NCBI RefSeq assembly: GCF_949628265.1
Contig: NC_088786.1
Location: 22,775,681-22,839,680, forward strand
Reading direction: 5' to 3'
DNA length: 64,000 nt
Origin: Cloeon dipterum
Taxonomy: Eukaryota > Arthropoda > Insecta > Ephemeroptera > Baetidae
In this document: in pieces, positions 48,901 through 60,899 of the stretch
How the letters are laid out: each line of letters starts with the position of its first letter
Numbering within the stretch: position 1 is the first letter of the stretch
Position numbers and translations under genes: made by a program
The notes under the pieces: generated by a model
Database searches by the model: none
The model's input: only the letters and a program-made list of their open reading frames with translations
Told to the model about the DNA's origin: nothing

Positions 48901-51230
48901 TCTACATTTTTCGCGTCGGATTTTGCCAATAAATTGTGCGCTTGTAATTCAGACGATATTTATTAGGATGCTAGCCTTTTCTAAAGTTTCCCGCGTAACT
49001 CAAATAAAAATATACTAAATCACCAGATATAGGAAATGCTGACGCGATTTCTAGCGCTGTGTGTTGATTGTCATCTGAAATCGCTGAAATAAAAAGAAAG
49101 TAGATTGTGACTCTAAATTAATGAACTATAAAAACTGCCTTTCATTCAACGTCAGAGATTTTATTTTAAAACGTTATAAAGCAGACGTAAACAGATTTAG
49201 ATCTCACAATGGAGATGAAATGCTATTCTCCATTTAATGAAAGATCATCTATTTTAGAAATATATAAGAAAAACGTTTCCCGAAAACAACGAACTCAAAT
49301 AAAGTTAAAAAAATGGTTCATTTAAGCTGCTCATGGTACAATACATAGGAGTATTAATTTTTATAATAAATATATATCTATTCATGAAGCTAAAGTAATG
49401 AGTAGAGGCAGTTTACGTTAGAGCCTTGCTAATTGAATTTATTTACGAAACAAATTAAAACTTTTAGGAGTACTTAAATCGCTTGCAGATTGTTTTAACT
49501 GTAGGCAGGATTGTAAAATTTACACGATCGATCATCGTCTATTTTATTCTGAGCGTCCAATCGTTGCGGAGCCGTAAAATGAGCACAATAAATCATGCAA
49601 TTTTAGTTCGCTTTTAACCGTACTTAAAATCGCTTAAACCAAGGAAAATCGCATATTTACGCTTGCAAATTTGTCTCATGGTTTCATTTTTAAGCGGATT
49701 TTAAGTCTAATCATTTTTTATCGGGGTTTCTGTCTAAACAGTAGGCTTTGTTGCAATTTTTAGACCTCTTGAAAAACAGACAGAAACAGAACTGTCCTCG
49801 TTTTTGGTTTTATTTAAGTTTCAAACAGTTTTTTATCCCTATTTTCCAATTAAGAATTTTTAAACGTTTTTCAAAATGATTCTCAAACGTATTTGCAACG
49901 TGGAAAAATGTACATCTTTCATTCGTTTTGGCAAGAAATGAAAAACCAAATTTAGGTTCAGATGTTGTTGAAAAAGGGTTGAATTAAATCTCAACAGAGA
50001 AAGAAAATTGACTTTCGTTTCCTGTTTTACTATTTTTCAGTTTAGACGAAAAAATATGGACAGCTCTAATTTTTTCTGTATTTTTGTTAAAGAGCATTTT
50101 TGGTGGAGTTTTCTTTAATATAATGGAATATGTTTTGGACAAAAACGAAAACGTAAGATTTAAAAGAAAAAAATGCTAAAAGTTAGCAGGCAACCAGTGA
50201 TAATTGGGCTAAATAGATGTCTCGAAATACCGTCTATCCTGCTCAGGATAAAAAATATAATAAAGCCAAATTGATTTTAATTAAATCCAAACCATCATCC
50301 CGTAAAGAAAATTTACCATGGAATTTTCCAAAGCACAAAAGTCACAAGGTTTTGCTAAAATTAACATAACGTACACAAAAGATGCACGCATTTGTAATTC
50401 TGTGTAGCAGTCGTGGAGCAGCCGTAATTGGACATGGTGTAGGCACTCAACAAAAATTGACACGGCACATTATGAATAAAATCATTATCCATGTACGTCC
50501 GCGAATGAAAAGATCACTTTCTCTCCCAGGGTCTCGTTGCTTTTCTTCTTTTCTCTCTCCGCGCCAGTTTTATCGGCGTAGGTAAATGCTCATCAACTCT
50601 CTTTTATTTGACCCTCGGTAGGTCGCAAGGTTAGCTTTTGCTCCAGCCGAAACACAATCTCCCTTCTGGAACGACTGCTGCTGCCGATCTTCTCTCTGTA
50701 TTTGCGCTGCTGGCACGCATTCTTTTGAAATCGGTTCGCCCGAAATAATTGCTTTCCTTCGCGCCAAATCATGCGTTTTCACTTCCTTTGTTATCGTAAA
50801 TCTGAGTTAAATGCCGATAACTGTTAATTATTTGTAGAAGCGGCGCCTAGGCTCAACCACGCAGTGTTAATTTTTACAGACACCTACGAGCCGAAGCAAA
50901 ATATTATTTAATTTCACCCGGAAAGTGACGGTCAAATTTCCTTTGAGGATGTGGTACGCACGACTGTTGACTAGCAGAATTTTTATAGAATCACTGCTAT
51001 CTCTGTAATCCAGCCATGATGACACTTTTGACCAATTTCCTTTCGTCATGTTGATAAATTGTGTTGAATAGTTAAGGAAAAGGCTTATTTTTTTCAACCT
51101 CTGCTCAGCATTTCCCGTGCAAGAATTTTATTTCGTTTCACAAACATTGTGCACATATTTATCAATAGCAAAAATTTAAAGGTTAAAAAACAAGCTACAG
51201 TTCCATTTTAATACAGATTTATCCCTGACG
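39936..51230. other. Gene-free intergenic sequence between the ZP gene and RABIF
   Basis: Eleven kilobases with no recognisable coding sequence. It holds an (AAAT)n tract at 40509-40529, a GA tract at 40980-40995 and GC-richer patches near 40.9-41.6, 42.75-43.3, 47.0-47.3 and 48.2-48.75 kb. There are long AT-rich runs, especially 43.4-46.7 and 49.0-50.3 kb. A perfect 7-bp hairpin AAGCAGA/TCTGCTT is at 46122-46142. Confidence 0.6.
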
Positions 51231-51429
51231 ATTTAATCAAAATAAATACCATTGATAGGGTAATCAAAGGTGATGTTAAAAATGTCATTTTTATCTCCAC
51301 CTGCCTCTTCTTTTATCTTCCATACACTCAACCATCATACTTGCTTATTACATCTCTCAAAACGAATGCTTAACTCAGTCTTAGTTTTTAAATCAGAGAA
51401 AAACGCATCAGCTCGGTTTCATTGGTTGC

Positions 51430-52403
51430 CTATTCCGTGTAAATGACTCGATTCAACGCCACGTAGCTCAGCTTGGTGTCCAGGTCGTGCCAGCCAATTG
51501 GCCCGACTTCACAGTCAGCGCACACCAGAAATTTGACGTTGCCCACTGTGTTGGAGAAACCGACGTTTTCAAACTGGAACATGTCTGGGATCATCCAAAA
51601 ATGACTGATTTCCTCTGTGTCACCTTCTGTGTCCCCCTTCTTCTTCATGTTCGGCAACTTAAACTGAGAATATTGATTGCATTCAAATTATTCGTTCTTA
51701 CTCAAACAAACATATTATGTCAAACTCTAATTGACACACAGAAATTGAGCGACACCATTTTATAATTATCGTTTCATAAAGAAATTCAAGATTCAAAAGA
51801 ACTTTGAGCAAATATTTTCAATTTTCAATTTTTTCCTTCAATCAAAGAACATTTTTTTACAGTACACGAAATAATGAGCGTAAAGAATATAGTAGGAATA
51901 CTAGGAATGAATCCCTTTTTTATTTACAAATTTTTGTGTTATTGAATACTTTGGCATTTCTTCAATACACAATACGTATTTGGTCTAATCTTCACAAATT
52001 TAACAAAAATATGATAGATAAATATATAGTTTGCTAATTAGGAGTCCATGCCATAGTGCTAAATTAACTCATTTTGAACACAAAATTCTCATGGGAAAAC
52101 GAGACATGAAGGCGACAGATTATTGTGATTTTATAATTTGAATTGCAATAAAATAGATCATAGGAAAACTAATTTTAAAGCGATAATCTGTTTGTGTCCA
52201 ATTATTATGTGGGGTGCATTAAAATTGTAGAAGATAATAAGAATGTTAAAACTTACTGAAATTTCTTTGAGAGTTCCAGTGCCATCATTCAATATTACCG
52301 AAGGGCAGCGTTGACACTTGACACCGTGCTTATTTTTGCCATCTTCTGAAACTTCTGTGTCGAGAAAACGAGCGACTTCTGCTTGCTCTGTGTTTTCTGT
52401 CAT
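51430..52403 (-). CDS. RABIF: RABIF/Mss4 Rab-interacting factor, two coding exons
   Basis: Small zinc-binding protein that binds nucleotide-free exocytic Rab GTPases (Rab8/Rab10 type) and acts as a weak exchange factor or Rab chaperone in the secretory pathway. Exons 52403-52257 (49 codons) and 51663-51430 give 126 residues plus TAG, against 123 in human RABIF. The zinc site is two CxxC knuckles, C30/C33 (KCQRCPS) and C97/C100 (VCADCEVGPIGWH), both intact. The Rab-binding signature MFQFENVGFSNTVGNVKFL (78-96) is nearly identical to the vertebrate form. The 593-bp GT-AG intron is phase 0. A TTTTTAG acceptor about 20 nt before the ATG hints at a 5' UTR intron. A minus-strand ATTAAA near 51237-51232 is a possible poly(A) signal. 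Identity is secure. Confidence 0.96.
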
Positions 52404-53205
52404 TGTTTATGTTGCTTTGAAACCTAAAAAGGGGAAGATCAATAAAAACCTAAGCAAATGTGTCATGTTTTATTTTGATAGTATCAGGGCACAAAATTGT
52501 ATTTTAGTTATAAAATATGTTCGAAGGGAATTTTAATGATTTTACCCGGTTAGATATTTTTAAGAGTGCAACCACGATAAAGGAAGGAAGACACAGGAAG
52601 ACAGCTGGCACTAGCACATTCACAACAAACGCATGCACGGTCTACGGTCTGGCAGTAAAATTTGAGCTTACTGCTGCCCTCTCGCGACGATGTTTCAGAA
52701 CTGTTTCAGTGTTTAACTCATCGTATGCAACCGTGTGCACACTTCAGCAAAGAACGTTGCATAAGCGAACTGCTTTTTTATAAAATAATCTACATACTTT
52801 TAAAGAAACGACCGTAAAAACTATGATTTATATGAATTTAATTTTTCCAAGTTCTTAAATAATTAAAATTAGAAATATAATGACACGGGTATAACTGTTC
52901 CCTTTCTGGAAGTGTTCCCGAAATTAAATTAAAAGTTCAAAAATAAATTCTGAAATACTTGCACCTACGAGGAAGGGTTTTCTAAAGAAACACAAACCTA
53001 TATTAAAAGCTACACTATCCATACATTTACGGGAACAGATTGTACTCTACATGGTGCTGACATTCAAAGAACAATAATTCACAATTTTGTCGGATCGCAG
53101 TTACTTTTGCTTTTGTTGGCAAATTGCGAGTAAATAAGATCCAAGTCGATTGTTGTACCCTATGTGTCTACCATCCTTACACTGTACAGTACAAGAATGT
53201 GTGGG

Positions 53206-53273
53206 TTATTTAAAGTACAGAGCGTAAGGCCAAAAATTAAGAACATTTTGCAATGTTGACTATGTAGCAAGGT
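53206..53273 (+). repeat. Dispersed repeat of about 68 bp, copy 1
   Basis: This copy matches the reverse complement of 59991-60059 at roughly 80%, from TTATTTAAAGTA through GGCCAAAAA, AGAACATTT and TGTTGACTAT to AGCAAG. The sequence is non-coding and the family unknown. Confidence 0.6.
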
Positions 53274-53835
53274 CTATAAAGTTCTAAAATTTAGCAACAG
53301 TTTATCTCTGCAGTGCGCAATGATACTAGGACCGAGGAACAGTTAAATATCAGATTTTTCCAAATTCCACAAAAAATTGAACGGTTATCAATAATTTTTT
53401 CACTTTATTTCAATCCCTCTCGTCACGATCTATCCTCCAATGGTACGCAAACTATGAGATACATTTACCTTCTGCGTCGAAATAAATCAAGGAGATAGTG
53501 CTCGATCGCTACTTGATTATGACGCAAACGTTTTGGTCAATTTTTTCAAACATTTAAACGGCAAAATCTGGTAAAGTTGTAGCTTTTTCAGAACTTTAAG
53601 ATAATATTTCAAGTAAAATATTTAAAGGTAAGATGGATTTTTTTAATTTTCTATAAAAGCTTTACTTTAATTTATTTCTTTCTAAATTTCACTTATCCAA
53701 TATTTATTAAATTTGGATTTCACAAATTAAATTTCCGCTACTCTGTAGCTTTTCTTCTGTACCAAGAACAGTGTTGCACCACTAAAGTTGACCTCAGAAA
53801 GAACTGTAAATTATTTAATTAGCAAAGTGCCAATT

Positions 53836-54248
53836 TGGTGGATGGCGCAATAAAAGGTAATTGGTGGCGTGAGCCGGGACGGAGGGCGCTGCGTTTTAGG
53901 GTTGAGCGGAGGCGCGGAGCAAGGTGCAGGCGGCGCATCCATGCGTCCAGCGGGCGGGCGGGCGCGCGAGTGGCGCTGGCGCGCGGCGAGCAGGCCATGT
54001 GGTGCGCCTGGCCGCACTGCCTGAACAGAACAGCCGGCTGCTCTCTCATGCTGACGCTCATTCCTCGCCCGGCCCGCAAGCGAAGCACTCTCGTTCCGCC
54101 GCAGCGCTGCCACTAGCCGCGTGTTCTCGCCACCGCCGTCCTCCGCCCTGACTCACGAGGGCACCCTTTTCACGCGCAGACCTGTCGCACCCTCCGAAAC
54201 TGAGTTCGTTCAGTACCTCGCGGCCCTTATTTGTTGGCTTTGGAATTG
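53836..54248 (+). promoter_or_regulatory. CpG-rich block ending in a splice donor: possible promoter and non-coding first exon
   Basis: A sharply bounded 0.4-kb GC- and CpG-rich block lies between AT-rich flanks. Near its right end is an initiator-like TTCAGTACC (about 54207). It ends with a strong donor, TTG then GTGAGTAC, after 54248, followed at once by AT-rich intron-like sequence. This would suit the first exon of a plus-strand gene whose other exons lie beyond 64 kb. Open frames in the block exist on both strands and have no known domain, so it is probably untranslated. Confidence 0.4.
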
Positions 54249-57200
54249 GTGAGTACTTGTCTTCTTTTGTTATACTTTGTGTATTTTTGTTTTTAATTTC
54301 ATTTTTTGATTTAAAGGGAGAATTAGAATTACAGTTTTTGCCTCTATTTTTCTGTTGGGATTTCAAAAAAACTTATTCCTCAATTCAGTTATGATTATAA
54401 TATATGTATGTGTTTGCGTTTAGCCAACGAAGTCTGCGTAGCTGATTTTTCTGTTTCAAAGTTGTATAATAAAATTTAATTCATAAATTTCACCTTCTAA
54501 TTCCTCGGAACTTTGGAATTTTTACCTTGCATACAACTTGTTTTGAAAAATAAGTGTCTATTTAATTTGCAAAAATAAACAAATGAACTTTTTAGTTAGT
54601 TTCTGATCCAGTGTTTATTTATTCATTCATATTTTTTTGCAGTATTCACCATCAAATAGAGCTACGTAGTTTTGATAAGTAGCTTGTTAGGAATTATTTG
54701 AATATTAGTCGTAAGAATGGCTATTCTTTCAGGAATTAATATTACAAAGCAAAGCCCAACAATACAAGCAAAAATCTCTAGTAGTTCTCTTCTTAAGAGT
54801 CTCACAACGTAGATCATATTAATTAGTATCACCTGCAGTGCTTCAATAAGCCTAACAGCATAGAAGCAGCGGGAAATTTAATTTTTAATAGATTGATTTA
54901 TTAAAACAGTCGCAGGTATACAATTCTTGCATTTAATTAAAAACAATAAATTTGTGATAGTGCTCCATAAAATGAACGTGTTGTCAATTATTAGATATTC
55001 AAAACATTCCAAATTGAATTTAACCCATCTCACGGTCTTTTATTCGCGGAGCTCACGGTAGGCCGTTTAAATATACCGCCAGCAAAAACACACGCTAATC
55101 CATTTGCGGTTAGTATTTAAGGTGTGACAAAATTCGAGGGCAAATTAAGAGGCACGCGGGGCCAGATGGGGGTCGTTGCTACCTCCCTTATTATTAGACA
55201 AACAGACCACCCCAGATGTCGGCGGAGGAAGGGGGTGAAAGCTGCTATATTTACCCTGGATCCCCTCGCGAGGCCGCAGCTGTGTGTCTGCGCTGCCCCT
55301 ACCCGGAGGCAGCTCTCTCGATCCGGCACACCTGTCCATTGATAAGGAGATGGCACACAAGGTGCTTTATTCTTCCCGCTAATCCGGCCTCCTTTGTCTT
55401 TGTCGGAGTGCGTGTGCGCGCCACCTCGCCGCCCCGTCTCGCCCGCGGGCCAAAAATGCACAAAAGGGGACAATCAGCCGAAACACGTGAATTCGAGGAC
55501 AAATTCATTTTTATAAATAAGAAATGCGGAATTGGATTTAAACATTTCAAGCGGAAATTTTTGTTCCGCAAATTGTGAGAGCGATAATATCATTTTACTA
55601 AATGAAGTTGTTCCAATAATTCCTTTTTCCTTTCTGCTAATAGAACTGCGGCATGATAAGTTATTATCATAATATTACACTTTTCACAGTTCACAAGCAA
55701 ATTGATGATCTCACTTGCAGCTGCAGAAAAGAACGGAGATACTTCAACAACCGGGAGTGCTTTTGTAAAAAATTTCTAGTACATTAATTAACAGAAACTT
55801 TTTAGAAACGTTGCTTATTTATTTCTTCCAGGTGAGCTGCTTTAAACTTTTTATCTAAAAACTTGTTGAAATATAAAAAGAATCAAATGATCAGTTTAAT
55901 GGCAAAACTCTGCCGCCTCTAAACTCACGATTTATTGCCTTGAAGATTGTGTACGGTGCGATGATTGAGAGATGCTTTTACGTATAAACAGTCGCGCGGA
56001 CGGGTTGCATGAAACACACTTCCTGTGTTGTTGTACTCTATGTATTGCCGAGATGGGTGGCACGTGCCTCAGGAAGCCAGATTTACTCCAGCTGGCTGGT
56101 ATCAGAAAACGAAAATTCCCCACGTCACTGATAATTGATAGAGGCCGTGTGCGACGGGGAATTTAAAGAAAGCATAATGGAACTAAAGAACCTTGCATAC
56201 AAGCAATAATGTGCAAAAGAATTTACTTGAAATTACGACAGCGAAGCAACGAATATTTCAAAAATGTTAAATGTAGAAAAATGAGGATTTAAATCAAACA
56301 GTGCATGAAAATATTTTCAGCGAAACAATATTTAGTAAATATTCCGTGTTTTTAGTTACAAATTTAGCAAAAATGTCATTAAATAATGTAAAATCTGGTT
56401 CCCACGGGCGATCAAAGTTTTTACGATCTTAAAATAATATGGAATCGTGCTTATTGAGCACGTAAGCATTTCGTTCCATAGTGCCGCATTTTGTAATTTA
56501 TATGCCGCAATAATCCTTTACATACCTTTCCGCTGTGTATATAAGCTTATTAAAAAGTTCGCTCTCAACACGTCTTCTGCGCCAATGTGAAATAAAAAGG
56601 CTCGCCGTGCCATCGGAATGCCTCGCATTTTAACACCTGCTCCAATTTCCTATATCGCATCTATTTCCTGCGCAGGTGTGCCATCTTCCAGCACATGTAT
56701 AATAAAGAGTCCGGAAGGACGATTCGTCTGAGGAACAGCCAGCCCTGCTAACCATATTTTGCCTCCTCGCACCCCTCATTAAGGGGGTCATCCCGCCTGT
56801 GTGCAAGACACGCGCGTGAATAAAAGAAAGAAAGCGCCGCGTGTGCGTGTGAGTGCGTCTGTCGGCACGACGTCAGTGCCAGACACAATGAAATGCACTC
56901 CCCCGTCTGCAGCTTTGCCCTTTCTATGAGTTCCTTTGGTAGCCCACGTTTCCGTCACAGATTCCAAGTTTACCGTTAGCTGTTCAAAATTACGGGCACT
57001 TCTAACAGAGTATATATGATAGATGTAAATGTAAAAATTAGGTAACAGTTAAAACTTGTTAACCTTGAAAAAGATTTGTTTAAAAAAATCAAATTTTTGA
57101 AATGACGGGATACTTAAAAAATGTTCAAATCTCAATGTAAAAAAGTACTCAAATTAATTTCTTTTTCCTTAAAACTAATATTTACAAACTCCCTCTTATT

Positions 57201-57640
57201 CTCCGCGCTGAACTGACTATGGTTGGGTGGCTAAATATGCGAAAATTTGAGAGAACCAAATATAATAATATTCAATGAGAAAGAAATTAAATTCTGCGTG
57301 TCCATACTGTACGCAGGTCTCGCATCAGTGTGCAGTACTTTACCTTAAAAAAAACTCCTATGACAATATTAGGCGCAGATAATTCTAAATCAATGGTTGT
57401 TAAAAACGTTCATCTGCATTCATGTCTTTGCTTTCCTTGTCTAAAATTTCCCTAGAACCGTTTGAAAAATAAGACACCTTATGAAAAAACCGAAATTTTC
57501 TCATCACATTCCTTTTGAAAAATCGGTTTTGGTTCCTTTGATATTCAGCTCAATTTTCTTATCATTATAATTTGGCAATAGTTACAAAATGTAGCAAATC
57601 CCAACCGAAAATTAATTCATAATAATAAAACCGAGAGCAA
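54249..57640. other. AT-rich, gene-free sequence
   Basis: No supported feature. A GC-richer patch lies at about 55140-55460. If 54248 is a true donor, this stretch would be intronic. Confidence 0.5.
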
Positions 57641-59540
57641 TGCGTCACAGGCGCGCATATCGTTGCATACGCTAATGACGACGGGTGCAGGCGTAATGAG
57701 AAGGGCAGCTGCGACCCGGGGGCCTTCTGGCCCTTGCACGCACGCACAGGTTCCGCGCACATGGCCTGCCCGCCACAGCTTGCATTTTATTGTTGTAATA
57801 ACTGTGCACGGCAAGTGCCTCTCTCGCGAGCGCTCGGCGGAGACAAATTCCGTGCTGTGCGCGACCGTGTATCACTGTTTGTCCTGTCGAATGGGTGTGT
57901 TGCAGCAGCATTCGCGATGCACACGTAATTGCATGCAGCTGCGCACGCGGCCGTGATGGGGAAATAGCGCCACCGAGTCGCTTTTTTGCCCGACCCGGTC
58001 CGCCGGGACATCGATTCACTGGCACTCGAATCAATTAGACCCCGCCGCGTGATTGACAAATTGTTGGTTTGCATTATTCAGTTTGTCCAGCTGCTCGAAC
58101 CTTATGACAGCAAAGTACTAATCTCTGTCGGGTATAGAGATAATTCATGCAAGTGTGTTGCATTCTAATAGCTTATTAAAATTTAGATTATGGGCTTGGT
58201 CGCCTTGACAAGGTTCTTTCAATCCTCTGACAAAGCTTTCAAGTCATGAAGAAATAAAAAATTCAATAATTCAAACTATCGGTATTTTGAGACATAATTA
58301 TTGTTTTTTTATATACTTGAGCTATCATTTTATACACTAATTGAGCGACAAATTTTACCACAGACAATATATCACGACATGACTCTTTGGAAGCGCACGC
58401 TTTCAATACAAATTTTGTGTTTGAACCAAAATATTTAATTTTCGCCTTTTTTGTTTTAAACAGAAACCTTTTTTACAGAAGTATTTGTCTGAAAACACCT
58501 AATCATCGTATTAAATTAATTAATAATAACATTAATTCAGATTATTTTCAAGCATATTTATTTGCAACTCGCTCAATTTACAAAACACCATAACGTCTCA
58601 CCATAATCAAAATACGGCCTAAATGTAATTTTCATATTTCCTTAAGTCCCGCCGCATTCCTTCCATTTTTTTCAAATCAAAAATTGGGAGGTTCTCTATT
58701 TTAAGAAATTTGAAAAAATGACCAATGTTTCCATTTGATTGCAAAATGACCGCGAGAACTAAAGTGAATTTAAAACAGTTGTAAATCTGGTATAATTATC
58801 TCAATTTTCTTCTTTCTAATTTTTTTTTGTTTCTTCTTTTGGATGTAATGAGGTTATAAACACAATATAGCAATAACTGTATTTATATAATTTTTGCATT
58901 TAATTATTATTTCATTCTAAACTAAAATTGTTGTTATGTAAAAGGAAAAGGAGCTTGTGATAAAATCAGAGAAATATTTGTTTTGCATTTGAACCCATTT
59001 TGAATAAGTATAACTTGTAACAATGAAACATTTCTCTTCTACACGCAGAAAGTTAGAATTAAACGGACGGAAAGTGAGTGCTTTTTGCTAGCTTACCCCT
59101 TTATTCTTTTCAAGAAGTTAGTGGGCGTTTTTGCGCTTGCATCTCGAGCAAATTGCTTGGAAGTTGCTGCTGGTTATGCCACGCGGAGCTCGACGCCGGC
59201 GCGAGGTCTTAACATTCAAAAGGTGACAAACGCAGCCGCTGTTTATAAAATGAATCGGCAGCGGCTGATTAGTTTCGATAAGAGTGGCGATGGCAGGTCG
59301 CGCACAAGTGATGCCAGGGCTGATATTGCGCCTTGGGCGGGGAATCATAATTGCTGAGCTGCCGGTTGCATATCCACGCACTCTCCCTCGCCGCCGCGCG
59401 CGCGTTATTTATTATATCGAGAGCGCCCGCGCGCCCGGGCTGATACTTATTTATGCGTGCGCGCAGAAGGAGCTGACAACACGCGCTCTTACCGAGGAAA
59501 GAAAGAGCAGAGCACCAGTTAATTGAAAGGGCTGTGCACT
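57641..59540. other. Gene-free sequence with two CpG-rich blocks
   Basis: CpG-rich DNA at about 57640-58060 and 59080-59510 flanks an AT-rich centre. Open frames there overlap on both strands and show no domain. Regulatory function is possible but not shown. Confidence 0.45.
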
Positions 59541-59990
59541 TTGAAATGCATTTCTCCCTCTCTGTTTGCGGCAGCCGAGATAAGCGCGGCAGCTGACGTT
59601 TTTCTGCAGGAATGCCGACACAGGCCTGTTGATGAAATTGTACGCGTGAATCTGACAGTTTGGTAATTTGAAAGAAACCGTCGCACCCCAGATTGGTGCA
59701 AGGCCGAGCAACATTTTCATATGCCGCTACACCAACTTGGAATCTTGCTCTGCTCGCGGAGAAGAAAATTAAATTTGGTAAAAAAAATGTGACTATGTAT
59801 TGTAAAACAAACACTAAAATCTAAAATTTGCTGGTTAAAGTAAAGCTTTACTGAAAATTTGTTAAAATCCTTTCACTTGAAATACAATCCAAAAATAGAG
59901 TGAGCTAAATATTTATCATGTTTCCTTTTAAATGTTTGAGAAAATCGGCTCCGAAGCTTGGATGCTAATCAAGCACAATAAACTCAATGA

Positions 59991-60059
59991 AATCTTGCTA
60001 TAGTCAACAATGCCAAATGTTCTAAATTTTTGGCCTGTAAAGCTCTACTTTAAAATAAT
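59991..60059 (-). repeat. Dispersed repeat of about 68 bp, copy 2
   Basis: Inverted relative to the copy at 53206-53273. The shared words are GGCCAAAAA, AGAACATTT and TGTTGACTAT. The family is unknown. Confidence 0.6.
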
Positions 60060-60656
60060 CAACATGCCTTTTTAATAACCACATTATTTAAATAAAAAAT
60101 AAACTTGACGTAACTTAAATTTCTTTGAGTGGTAAACAGTTTTGTAACACACATTTTCAAACAAAACAACATTTGACTAAAATACCAGGTACCTGTGAGA
60201 AGTTTGATTTTTCTAATATAGCTTGTAATTCTCTTTAATCATTTGCATCGTTTACTAATCAGGAAGAACTAAGCACAATAAGAGAATGTTTGTCTTGAAT
60301 AGGAATCAAGTTAAAATTAAATTTGGAATGAATATCAAAGGTTGCATTTGAAGGACATTAAAAAAAGAATCGTGTGGATATTTTCGCCAAAGAAGCTGGA
60401 AATTCAGAGTGTCACTGGAATTTATGATATTGGTCATCACTTTAGCACACAAGCGTTGGACAAACAGAGCGGTCAGTACATTGTGACGCCTCATGCAGTT
60501 AACTCATCCTCTGCATCCATTCGCATTTGCCACCCTGAGCAAAGATACTAGCTGCTCTATTTCCCCTTTTCCCTGGCTGATTAAAAATATTCTAACGGTG
60601 CTCTGTATTTTATATATTTTTGCAATAAAAAATGATTAAATTTCTTGATAGGTGTT

Positions 60657-60753
60657 AATGAACGCAGAGGCACGCGAGGTTGTCATAATTGTCAGAAGAA
60701 TCAAATGCAGCTTCCTCGGTGTGTAGTGAGCTGCATTTAATTATTCTGACAAT
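60657..60753. mobile_element. Foldback element, internally deleted copy
   Basis: A 66-bp hairpin (60688-60753) has 25-bp arms with two mismatches: ATTGTCAGAAGAATCAAATG and onward on the left, and its complement ending CTGACAAT on the right. With its left flank from 60657 it matches the outer parts of the long copy at 13723-13990 in the same orientation, so the central region has been lost. Confidence 0.65.
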
Positions 60754-60804
60754 AAATTGACTTTGAAGACATGAAAAATCCATATGGATTTAAATTAATT
60801 TTTG

Positions 60805-60895
60805 ATTGATTTTACAATGGCTTCTCCCATTATTCAACTAATTAGCTTTCCATTCTTGTTAATTTGCCTATCGGAGAAACCATTGTAAAATCAAT
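60805..60895. repeat. Hairpin with 23-bp arms
   Basis: The left arm 60805-60827 begins ATTGATTTTACAATGG. The right arm 60873-60895 is its inverted copy with one mismatch. The loop is 45 nt. The first 16 bases of the left arm recur at 11814-11829. It could be a small foldback element or a precursor hairpin; no expression evidence was available. Confidence 0.5.
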
Positions 60896-60899
60896 TAAT

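Noticed and set aside
52517..52783. 88-codon ATG frame divergent from RABIF
   Set aside because: No domain is recognisable and it lies where the RABIF promoter should be. It is most likely chance.
59269..59814. 181-codon frame on the minus strand
   Set aside because: It has no family resemblance, overlaps frames on the other strand and lies partly in a CpG-rich block.
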